Assembly (NCBI GenBank): GCA_030148665.1
Contig: JASBSZ010000007.1
Location: 17,171 to 81,170 of the forward strand
Reading direction: 5' to 3'
From: Alphaproteobacteria bacterium
GTDB lineage: Bacteria > Pseudomonadota > Alphaproteobacteria > Rhodobacterales > Rhodobacteraceae
DNA: 64,000 nucleotides
Below, piece after piece: positions 52,746 to 59,994 of this stretch. Position 1 is the stretch's first letter; every line of letters starts with the position of its first letter. Position numbers and translations under genes: made by a program. Under the pieces are notes generated by a model. It did not search any database, had not been told where the DNA came from, and was given only the letters and a program-made list of their open reading frames with translations.

Positions 52746-54257
52746 ATGTTTGAAAGTCTTTCAGACCGCCTTTCCGGCGTATTCGACAAGCTGACGAAAC
52801 AGGGCGCGCTGTCCGAGGCCGATGTTGCAACCGCCCTGCGCGAGGTGCGTGTCGCCCTGCTGGAGGCCGACGTTTCGTTGCCGGTCGCGCGGGATTTCGT
52901 CAAGCGCGTGCAGGAAAAGGCCACCGGCCAGGCGGTGACGAAATCGGTCACGCCGGGCCAGCAGGTCGTCAAGATCGTCCATGACGAGCTGGTCGAATTC
53001 CTTGCCGGAGACGACGCAAATGCCGGCGAGCTCAAGGTTGACAACCCGCCCGCGCCGATCCTGATGGTCGGCCTTCAGGGCTCGGGCAAGACGACGACCA
53101 CGGCCAAGCTGGCCAAGCGGCTGACCGAAAAGAACGGCAAGCGCGTGCTGATCGCCAGCCTCGACGTCTATCGCCCCGCAGCCATGGAACAGCTGGCCGT
53201 TCTGGGCAAGCAGATCGGCGTTGACACCCTGCCCATCGTCAAGGGCGAAAAGCCCGCCGATATCGCACGACGCGCCAAACAGCAGGCCACGCTGGGCGGC
53301 TATGACGTCTATATCCTCGACACTGCCGGACGCCTGCATATCGACCAGGTGCTGATGGACGAGGTGCAGGCCGTGCGCGACATCACCACCCCGCGCGAGA
53401 TCCTGCTGGTGGTCGATGGCCTGACCGGCCAGGACGCGGTGAACGTGGCGCAGGAATTCGACGGCCAGATCGGCATCACCGGCGTCGTGCTGACGCGGAT
53501 GGATGGCGATGGCCGCGGCGGTGCGGCGCTGTCGATGCGGGCCGTTACCGGCAAGCCGATCAAGTTTGTCGGCCTTGGCGAAAAGATGGACGCGCTCGAG
53601 GAATTCCACCCCGAACGCATCGCCGGGCGCATCCTGGGCATGGGCGACATCGTCAGCCTGGTCGAAAAGGCGCAGGAAACCATCGAGGCCGAAAAGGCCG
53701 AGCGCATGATGCGCCGCATGCGCAAGGGTCAGTTCAACATGAACGACCTCAAGATGCAGCTGGAACAGATGCTGAAAATGGGCGGCATGCAGGGCGTGAT
53801 GGGCATGATGCCCGGCATGGGCAAGGTTTCCAAACAGATGGAGGCCGCGGGGCTGGACGACCGCATCCTCAAACGTCAGATCGCGCTGATCAATTCGATG
53901 ACAAAAATGGAACGCGCCAATCCCAAGATCATGCAGGCCAGCCGCAAGAAACGCGTTGCGCGCGGCGCCGGGCTGGAAGTGTCGGAACTGAACAAGCTGC
54001 TCAAGATGCAGCGCCAGATGGGCGACATGATGAAAAAGATGGGCAAGCGCGGCATGCTGAAACAGGCCCTTGGCGGCATGTTTGGCAAGGGCGGCGGCCT
54101 GCCCGCCGACATGGGTGCCGGCATGGACCCCAAGGCACTGGAAGCGGCGGCAAAACAGATGGGTCAGGGTGGCGCCGGCCTGCCCGGAGGTCTGCCGGGC
54201 CTTGGCGGGGGCGCTCAGCTGCCTCCCGGCCTTTCCGGTTTCGGGAAAAAGAAATGA
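52746..54257 (+). CDS. ffh: Signal recognition particle protein
   Basis: 503 aa from the ATG at 52746 after AAGGAGGG. The N domain is followed by the SRP GTPase with GLQGSGKTTTTAKLAKRL, DVYRPAAMEQL, LDTAGRLHIDQ and TRMDGDGRGGAAL. The methionine-rich M domain begins near NMNDLKMQLEQMLKMGG. It ends in a Gly/Met-rich tail (GLGGGAQLPPGLSGFGKKK). It binds signal sequences of membrane proteins and guides ribosomes to the membrane. The stop overlaps the acetyltransferase start. Confidence 0.97.
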   Translation: MFESLSDRLSGVFDKLTKQGALSEADVATALREVRVALLEADVSLPVARDFVKRVQEKATGQAVTKSVTPGQQVVKIVHDELVEFLAGDDANAGELKVDNPPAPILMVGLQGSGKTTTTAKLAKRLTEKNGKRVLIASLDVYRPAAMEQLAVLGKQIGVDTLPIVKGEKPADIARRAKQQATLGGYDVYILDTAGRLHIDQVLMDEVQAVRDITTPREILLVVDGLTGQDAVNVAQEFDGQIGITGVVLTRMDGDGRGGAALSMRAVTGKPIKFVGLGEKMDALEEFHPERIAGRILGMGDIVSLVEKAQETIEAEKAERMMRRMRKGQFNMNDLKMQLEQMLKMGGMQGVMGMMPGMGKVSKQMEAAGLDDRILKRQIALINSMTKMERANPKIMQASRKKRVARGAGLEVSELNKLLKMQRQMGDMMKKMGKRGMLKQALGGMFGKGGGLPADMGAGMDPKALEAAAKQMGQGGAGLPGGLPGLGGGAQLPPGLSGFGKKK

Positions 54258-54799
54258 CCCTGATCCCCACCCTTGAAACCGAGCGCCTGAGACTGCGCGC
54301 GCCGGCCGAATCCGATCTGGATGCGGAAAGCGCGTTCTTTGCGTCTGCGCGGTCGGCTCATGTGGGTGGGCCCATGAGCCGCGAACAGGTCTGGCGCATG
54401 ATCGCCACCTTTCTGGGGCACTGGCAGATCCGTGGCTATGGTTTCTGGGCCATCGACGAAAAGGACAGCGGCCAGTATTGCGGCCGCGCCGGGCTGTGGT
54501 TTCCCGAGGGCTGGCCCGAGCCTGAAATCGGCTGGGCGTTGATGGAACAGGCCGAAGGGCGCGGCATTGCGTTCGAGGCGGCAAATGCCGTGCGCGACCA
54601 TGCCTATGACATCCTTGGCTGGGACACGGCGATCAGCCTGGTCGCCCCCGGCAATGACCGTTCGATCCGGCTGGCCGAACGCCTTGGCGCGCGGTTTGAA
54701 CGCGAATACCTGCACCCGCGTTTCGGCAGGATGCGTATCTATCGCCACCCTGCCCCCGATGCGCCAGACAATGACGGCAATGTGGAGGCCTATGCATGA
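54254..54799 (+). CDS. GNAT-family N-acetyltransferase (RimJ/RimL-like)
   Basis: 181 aa. LETERLRLRAPAESDLD is the RimJ/RimL-type opening. GRAGLWFPEGWPEPEIGWALMEQAEGRGIAFEA includes the acetyl-CoA-binding turn, and SLVAPGNDRSIRLAERLGARFE is the family C-terminus. The substrate, a ribosomal protein or a small molecule, is unknown. It overlaps ffh and the chorismate mutase gene by 4 nt each. Confidence 0.85.
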   Translation: MTLIPTLETERLRLRAPAESDLDAESAFFASARSAHVGGPMSREQVWRMIATFLGHWQIRGYGFWAIDEKDSGQYCGRAGLWFPEGWPEPEIGWALMEQAEGRGIAFEAANAVRDHAYDILGWDTAISLVAPGNDRSIRLAERLGARFEREYLHPRFGRMRIYRHPAPDAPDNDGNVEAYA

Positions 54800-55095
54800 C
54801 AGATGACGCCATCACCCGCGCGGCCGAGCTGCTGAAGGAACACCGCGACAGCATCGACCGGCTGGACGCGATCCTTGTCTATACGCTGGCCGAACGCTTC
54901 AAGCACACGCAGGCCGTCGGTCGGCTGAAGGCCGAACATGACCTGCCGCCCTCGGACCCCGCGCGCGAGGCCGAACAGATCAAGCGGCTTGAGAAACTGG
55001 CGCAAGACGCCGATCTCGACCCGGAATTTGCCCGCAAGTTCCTGAACTTCATCATCGATGAGGTCATCAGGCATCACATGAAACACAAGGAATGA
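54796..55095 (+). CDS. Chorismate mutase, AroQ type
   Basis: 99 aa, all-helical. It shows RDSIDRLDAILVYTLAERFKHTQAVGRLKAEHDLPPSDPAREAEQ in sections, with the conserved Arg, Lys and Glu residues of AroQ chorismate mutases. It converts chorismate to prephenate for Phe and Tyr synthesis. Placement before rpsP is a common arrangement in Rhodobacterales. Confidence 0.88.
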   Translation: MTDDAITRAAELLKEHRDSIDRLDAILVYTLAERFKHTQAVGRLKAEHDLPPSDPAREAEQIKRLEKLAQDADLDPEFARKFLNFIIDEVIRHHMKHKE

Positions 55096-55141
55096 ACGGG
55101 GAAGCCCCCCTTCGAATAGCTGAAAACAGGAGAAACCCATC

Positions 55142-55510
55142 ATGGCTATGAAAATCAGACTCGCCCGTGGCGGCTCGAAAAAACGTCCTTTCTATCGCAT
55201 CGTGGCCGCGGATTCCCGCATGCCCCGCGACGGCCGCTTTATCGAAAAGCTGGGCACCTACAACCCGCTGCTGCCCAAGGACAGCGAAGAGCGCGTGAAG
55301 ATGGATGTCGAGCGCATCCAGTACTGGCTGGGCCAGGGCGCCAAGCCGACCGACCGCGTGTCGCGCTTTCTGGAAGCTGCCGGCATTGTCGAAAAGAAAG
55401 AGCGCAAGAACCTGAAAAAGGGCGAGCCCGGCGAAAAGGCCAAGCAGCGTGCCGAGGAAAAGGCCGCCAAGGCTGCCGAAGCCCCTGCCGAGGAAGCAAC
55501 CGCCGAGTAA
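55142..55510 (+). CDS. rpsP: 30S ribosomal protein S16
   Basis: 122 aa. [20 protein letters not shown] and [12 protein letters not shown] are diagnostic. Residues after about 85 form an Ala/Glu/Lys-rich tail common in alphaproteobacterial S16. The start is preceded by AGGAG. It is part of the ffh-rpsP-rimM-trmD-rplS block. Confidence 0.97.
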   Translation: MAMKIRLARGGSKKRPFYRIVAADSRMPRDGRFIEKLGTYNPLLPKDSEERVKMDVERIQYWLGQGAKPTDRVSRFLEAAGIVEKKERKNLKKGEPGEKAKQRAEEKAAKAAEAPAEEATAE

Positions 55511-55537
55511 GGCCCGAACGGGGCCGGAAAGGACCGG

Positions 55538-56170
55538 ATGACCCGGTTTTCGCAGGACTTCCGGAACGATTTGCTGAAACTGATGAAATGGCGCCGCGAC
55601 GTGCGCCATTTCAGACCCGACCCGGTGGACGGGGCGGTTCTCGAACACTGCCTGGCGGCCTTTGCACTGGCCCCCTCGGTGGGGCTGTCAGAGCCCTGGC
55701 GGCTGGTCAATGTCGTGTCCGATGAGGCACGGGCGGCGGCTCTGTCGAATTTTCGCTCGGCAAACGAACGGGCGCTTGCCGGCTATGACGGTGACAAGGC
55801 CCGGCTCTATGCGGGGCTGAAACTGTCGGGAATGCAGGACGCGCCGGTGCAGCTGGCGATATTCTGTGACGAGGCCACGTCCAAGGGCGCGGGGCTGGGC
55901 GCGCAAACCATGCCCGAGATGCGGCGCTATTCGGTTGTCGCCGCGATCATGAATTTCTGGCTGGCAGCACGGGCGCGGGGGCTGGGCGTGGGCTGGGTTT
56001 CCATCATTGATCCTGTTCGGCTGCGCGACGACCTTGACGTGCCTGCCGAATGGGCGCTGGTGGCCTATCTTTGCGTTGGTTGGCCGGTCGAGGAAATGCT
56101 GACGCCCGAGCTGGAAACAAGAGGCTGGGAACGGCGTGACCCGAAACTGGCGCAGTTGCTGGACCGCTGA
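55538..56170 (+). CDS. bluB: 5,6-dimethylbenzimidazole synthase
   Basis: 210 aa. It is a nitroreductase-like flavoprotein with [14 protein letters not shown] near the N-terminus, [11 protein letters not shown] (FMN-binding) and [12 protein letters not shown]. BluB cannibalises FMNH2 with oxygen to make the lower ligand of cobalamin. It sits between rpsP and rimM, 27 nt after rpsP, so cobalamin ligand synthesis is transcribed with ribosome genes here. The dispersed repeat begins 10 nt after its stop. Confidence 0.92.
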   Translation: MTRFSQDFRNDLLKLMKWRRDVRHFRPDPVDGAVLEHCLAAFALAPSVGLSEPWRLVNVVSDEARAAALSNFRSANERALAGYDGDKARLYAGLKLSGMQDAPVQLAIFCDEATSKGAGLGAQTMPEMRRYSVVAAIMNFWLAARARGLGVGWVSIIDPVRLRDDLDVPAEWALVAYLCVGWPVEEMLTPELETRGWERRDPKLAQLLDR

Positions 56171-56179
56171 GCGGAAAAA

Positions 56180-56238
56180 GGGGGCGCTGCCCCCGGCCCT
56201 GACGGGCCTCCCCCGGACGTATTTGGACAAAGAAGAAG
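56180..56238 (+). repeat. Dispersed palindromic repeat, copy A
   Basis: GGGGGCGCTGCCCCC (56180-56194) is followed by a second small stem GGCCC/GGGCC (56195-56199 with 56204-56208) and a 28-nt tail (56211-56238) identical to copy B at 7948-8002. The AGAAGAAG end of the tail lies 2 nt from the rimM ATG and probably serves as its ribosome binding site. Confidence 0.75.
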
Positions 56239-56240
56239 AT

Positions 56241-56789
56241 ATGAGCGGAGACGGAAAAGTGGCGGCTGAAAAGATCTGTCTTGGCGTGATCACCGGCGCG
56301 TTCGGGGTAAGGGGTGAGGCCCGCATCAAGAGCTTTTGTGCCGAGCCCGCCGCCATCGCCGATTACGGCCCGTTGTCGGACGAGGCCGGCGAGCGCAGCT
56401 TTGCGATAACCCTTGTCCGCCCGGTAAAGGGCGGGTTTGCGGTGCGTCTGGGTGGCGTCAAGACGCGCGAGCAGGCCGAGGCCCTGAAGGGCGTGCGGCT
56501 TTACGCACCTCGCTCGGTGCTGCCCTCGTTGCCGGACGATGAATATTATTACGCCGACCTGATCGGCATGGATGTGCATGATACCGGCGGCGCGCTTCTG
56601 GGCAAGGTCACGGCCGTGCATGACCACGGTGCCGGCGATCTGCTGGAGGTGGCACAACCCGGTGGCAAGGGGTCTTTCCTGCTGCCGTTCACGCGCGAGG
56701 TGGTGCCCACGGTCGATCTGGCGTCAAGGCGCATGGTTGCTGACCCGCCCAGGGGGTTGTTGCCAGGTGATGGGGATGAAGATGACTGA
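56241..56789 (+). CDS. rimM: 16S rRNA processing protein
   Basis: 182 aa from the ATG at 56241; the frame is open back to 56136 across the bluB end and the repeat, which is not coding. [21 protein letters not shown] is the RimM opening and [21 protein letters not shown] the PRC-barrel half. It helps mature the 30S head. The gene overlaps trmD by 8 nt. Confidence 0.95.
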   Translation: MSGDGKVAAEKICLGVITGAFGVRGEARIKSFCAEPAAIADYGPLSDEAGERSFAITLVRPVKGGFAVRLGGVKTREQAEALKGVRLYAPRSVLPSLPDDEYYYADLIGMDVHDTGGALLGKVTAVHDHGAGDLLEVAQPGGKGSFLLPFTREVVPTVDLASRRMVADPPRGLLPGDGDEDD

Positions 56790-57654
56790 CAAGCCGAAAT
56801 CACATGGCCGGCTGTCGGTGCGCCCGACACTGAAACCGCGCCCCTTGATCGAGGACACGCCAGAGTTGGCCGGCGCCTGGAAGGCGCGCGTCATCACCCT
56901 TTTCCCCGAGGCATTTCCCGGCGTGCTGGGCCTGTCACTGACCGGCAAGGCCCTGAACGAGGGGCTGTGGGCGCTGGAAACCATCGACCTGCGCCGCTTT
57001 GGTGTGGGCAGGCACAAGAATGTGGACGACACGCCTGCGGGTGGCGGTGCCGGTATGGTGCTGCGCGCCGATGTGGTTGGCGCGGCGCTGGACGAGGCCG
57101 CCAACGGCACCCCTGTTGATGCGCGTGAATGGCCAGTGATCTATCTGTCGCCGCGCGGCAAACCCTTTGACCAAGCCATGGCGAAACGATTCGCAGCAGC
57201 GCGCGGCATCACCCTGCTGTGCGGGCGTTTTGAGGGTGTGGACCAGCGTGTTCTGGACGAATATGGCGTGGAAGAGGTCAGCATCGGCGATTTCGTCCTT
57301 ACGGGCGGTGAAATCGCGGCGCAGGCCTTGATTGATGCCAGCGTCCGCCTTATACCCCGCGTGCTTGGAAATTCCGAGTCGGCCGTCGAGGAGTCATTCT
57401 CGCACGGCCTTCTGGAGCATCCGCAGTTTACACGGCCCCAGGAATGGAAAGGTCGCAGAATACCCGAGGTTCTCCTCTCGGGGCATCATGCGAAGATCGC
57501 CGAATGGCGGCAAGTCCAGTCCGAAAGGCTGACCAAGGAACGTCGTCCTGACCTCTGGCGGGCTTACGAAAGTAGGGACCCGGGTGGAGACCAAGAGCTC
57601 TCGGGACGCGAAGCAACTTCGCCGGCAAACGGTGAGCAGAACAAGGACGACTGA
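56782..57654 (+). CDS. trmD: tRNA (guanine-N1)-methyltransferase
   Basis: 290 aa from the ATG at 56782. It has an N-terminal extension of about 36 residues before the normal start region [18 protein letters not shown]. Knot-fold motifs are [25 protein letters not shown] and [16 protein letters not shown]. It methylates G37 of tRNAs. Another in-frame ATG (56776) is possible. The C-terminal 25 residues ([18 protein letters not shown]) exceed the E. coli protein and look unstructured. Confidence 0.95.
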   Translation: MTDKPKSHGRLSVRPTLKPRPLIEDTPELAGAWKARVITLFPEAFPGVLGLSLTGKALNEGLWALETIDLRRFGVGRHKNVDDTPAGGGAGMVLRADVVGAALDEAANGTPVDAREWPVIYLSPRGKPFDQAMAKRFAAARGITLLCGRFEGVDQRVLDEYGVEEVSIGDFVLTGGEIAAQALIDASVRLIPRVLGNSESAVEESFSHGLLEHPQFTRPQEWKGRRIPEVLLSGHHAKIAEWRQVQSERLTKERRPDLWRAYESRDPGGDQELSGREATSPANGEQNKDD

Positions 57655-57655
57655 A

Positions 57656-58039
57656 ATGAATGTGATCGAACAGCTCGAAGCTGAACAGATCGCCGCCCTG
57701 GGCAAGAAGATCCCCGACTTCAAGGCAGGCGACACCATCCGCGTGGGCTACAAGGTGACCGAAGGGTCGCGCTCGCGCGTGCAGAACTATGAAGGCGTAT
57801 GCATCAGCCGCAAGGGCGGCAACGGCATCGGCGCCTCGTTCACCGTGCGCAAGATTTCCTTTGGCGAAGGCGTGGAACGTGTGTTCCCGCTGTATTCGAC
57901 AAATATCGACAGCATCACGGTTGTGCGTCGCGGCAAGGTGCGTCGGGCCAAGCTGTACTATCTGCGCACGCGTCGCGGCAAATCGGCCCGTATCGCGGAA
58001 CAGACCAACTACAAGCCCAAAGACGGCGCGGACGCGTAA
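57656..58039 (+). CDS. rplS: 50S ribosomal protein L19
   Basis: 127 aa from the ATG at 57656 directly after the trmD stop, with AAGGACG upstream. [22 protein letters not shown] and [21 protein letters not shown] are diagnostic. The gene follows rimM and trmD in the conserved order. Confidence 0.97.
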   Translation: MNVIEQLEAEQIAALGKKIPDFKAGDTIRVGYKVTEGSRSRVQNYEGVCISRKGGNGIGASFTVRKISFGEGVERVFPLYSTNIDSITVVRRGKVRRAKLYYLRTRRGKSARIAEQTNYKPKDGADA

Positions 58040-58050
58040 GGAGCGGAGCC

Positions 58051-58272
58051 ATGAAAAAAGACATTCATCCCGATTACCACATGATCACGGTCAAGATGAC
58101 CGATGGCACCACCTATCAGACGCGCTCGACCTACGGGAAAGAGGGCGACACGCTGACACTGGACATCGACCCCACGGCGCACCCCGCCTGGACCGGTGGC
58201 AGCCAGAAGCTGATGGATGCCGGTGGCCGTGTTTCCAAGTTCAAGAAGAAATACGAGGGTCTGGGTTTCTGA
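58051..58272 (+). CDS. rpmE: 50S ribosomal protein L31, zinc-free type
   Basis: 73 aa, [19 protein letters not shown]. It contains no cysteine, so it lacks the zinc ribbon of classical L31. This cysteine-free form is usual in alphaproteobacteria. It lies 11 nt after rplS with AAGGAG upstream and is the last gene before a strong terminator. Confidence 0.96.
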   Translation: MKKDIHPDYHMITVKMTDGTTYQTRSTYGKEGDTLTLDIDPTAHPAWTGGSQKLMDAGGRVSKFKKKYEGLGF

Positions 58273-58317
58273 TCTCAGATCGAACTTTCGCCCTGGCGGA
58301 ATATTGTCTATAGCTCG

Positions 58318-58342
58318 AAACGCGCCCGCCTTGGGCGCGTTT
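58318..58342 (+). terminator. Terminator after rpmE
   Basis: AAACGCGCCC (58318-58327) and GGGCGCGTTT (58333-58342) form a perfect 10-bp stem with a GCCTT loop, 45 bp after the rpmE stop. Confidence 0.8.
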
Positions 58343-58377
58343 CCTGTCTCGGGGGGCTGCATCGGGGGGCCGCAAAC

Positions 58378-59187
58378 GTGTCGCACATCATCATTGTGGG
58401 AAACGAAAAGGGCGGGTCGGGCAAGTCAACCACCTGCATGCATGTTGCAACCGCGCTCGCGCGTATGGGCTACAAGGTCGGCGCGCTGGATCTGGATACA
58501 CGTCAGCGCAGCTTTTCGCGATATATCGAAAATCGCGCAGAATACATCCGTCGAACCGGCATCAGCCTGCCGATACCTGATCTGGGCCGCCTGCCCAATA
58601 TCAGCCAGTCCAAGCTGGCCCCCGGCGAGAACCTCAGCGACCGGCGTCTTTCCGAGGCCATAACGCGGCTTGAGGCGGAAAACGATTTCATCGTGGTTGA
58701 CTGCCCCGGTTCGCATACGCGCCTGTCGGAGGTTGCCCATTCTCTGGCCGATACCCTGGTCACCCCCCTGAACGACAGCTTTGTCGATTTCGACCTGCTG
58801 GCCAGGATCGACCCGGAGACCGGGCGCGTGATCGGCCCCTCGGTCTATTCCGAAATGGTCTGGTCGGCGCGCCAGCTGCGGGCGCAGGCCGGGTTGCAAC
58901 CGATCGACTGGGTCGTGTTGCGCAACCGTCTGGGCAGCCAGAACATGCACAACAAGCGCAAGGTCGGCAAGGCACTGGAAGAGCTGTCCAAGAGGATCGG
59001 CTTTCGCGTTGCCCCCGGTTTTTCGGAACGCGTGATCTTTCGCGAGATGTTTCCCAACGGGCTAACCCTGCTGGACATGCGCGATGCGGGCATCGGCGGG
59101 CTGAACCTGTCGAATATCGCCGCACGTCAGGAGGTGCGCGACCTGATCAAGGCCCTGAACCTGCCGGATGTGGTCGTGAGATTCTGA
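58378..59187 (+). CDS. mipZ: MipZ-type ParA-family division-site positioning ATPase
   Basis: 269 aa from a GTG at 58378. The deviant Walker A is NEKGGSGKSTTCMHVATAL and the Asp switch is FIVVDCPGSHTRLSEVAHS. DTLVTPLNDSFVDFDLLARID and WVVLRNRLGSQNMHNKRKV are typical of MipZ, the gradient-forming inhibitor of FtsZ in alphaproteobacteria. It is separated from rpmE by a terminator, so it should have its own promoter. Confidence 0.93.
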   Translation: MSHIIIVGNEKGGSGKSTTCMHVATALARMGYKVGALDLDTRQRSFSRYIENRAEYIRRTGISLPIPDLGRLPNISQSKLAPGENLSDRRLSEAITRLEAENDFIVVDCPGSHTRLSEVAHSLADTLVTPLNDSFVDFDLLARIDPETGRVIGPSVYSEMVWSARQLRAQAGLQPIDWVVLRNRLGSQNMHNKRKVGKALEELSKRIGFRVAPGFSERVIFREMFPNGLTLLDMRDAGIGGLNLSNIAARQEVRDLIKALNLPDVVVRF

Positions 59188-59994
59188 ATCCGTTCCAGCG
59201 GCAGACCGAATCACCCTGCCCTGTCTGACAGGGGTGGATATCGCGGCAATCGTAACCTTTTCGGAAATTTCTGCCGCATTTCCGCCGATTTTCCGCCCGC
59301 CAGGATATGCATTCCCCGCCATTCTCGCGCCGTCCGGCATCGGGGGGTTCTTTGCCGCCATGCGCGCACTGGCGCCGGTTCGGCAACAATCCCCTGCATT
59401 GGGTATACCCCAGCAACCCGTGTGGGAGGTGCCATTTTTCCCCGATCTGCACACCTCTGACCCGGCCCGAGATACGGCCGCATTGTAGCCCGTCAAGAAA
59501 CAGTATCCACTCTGGCGCCAATAATTTCGGCATTGTTTTCATGTGCTTGCAGGCAGGCAGAAACACATCTTTGCCATGATCCTGTCAATATTCCCTTCCC
59601 AGACGGCGCCAAAAAGGGTAATGTCGCAGCCGAGTTGCCCAAACTGGGTTGGGCGAATCCACACAGGTCATGGGGGCGGCCGCACGAGGACTGCATCTGA
59701 ACGATGCGGGAATGGTGAGTGCCGTGATAACGCGCGTCTCGCAGGCGAGTGTCCTGTCATGCCCTGCCCCGGGCAGACCAGCCGCCATTTCGGCGTCTGT
59801 CTTGCCCCTGGCATTTGTCACCTCCCTTTCGCTGTCCTCTCATCCAGCCATTGCCTCGATCGCGGCAACCCTGATTCCACCCGCATTGCTAGGTGGGCTG
59901 TCACGGGGTGCGAGCGAGCGAAATCCCACAGAACCAACCGGGCGGGCAGGCGGATTTTCCGGCCTGTTCGGCTTCTTCTCACGAGGGTATTGAA
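59188..59994. other. 807-bp non-coding region upstream of the RTX/Hint gene
   Basis: I see no reading frame with coding character on either strand. It begins with an inverted repeat, CCCTGTC (59219-59225) and GACAGGG (59227-59233), shortly after mipZ. The remainder is less GC-rich than the genes and contains several T-rich patches, but I could not define a promoter with confidence. Confidence 0.4.

Noticed and set aside
52761..54584. A 607-codon open frame opposite ffh
   Set aside because: Shadow of the essential SRP gene.
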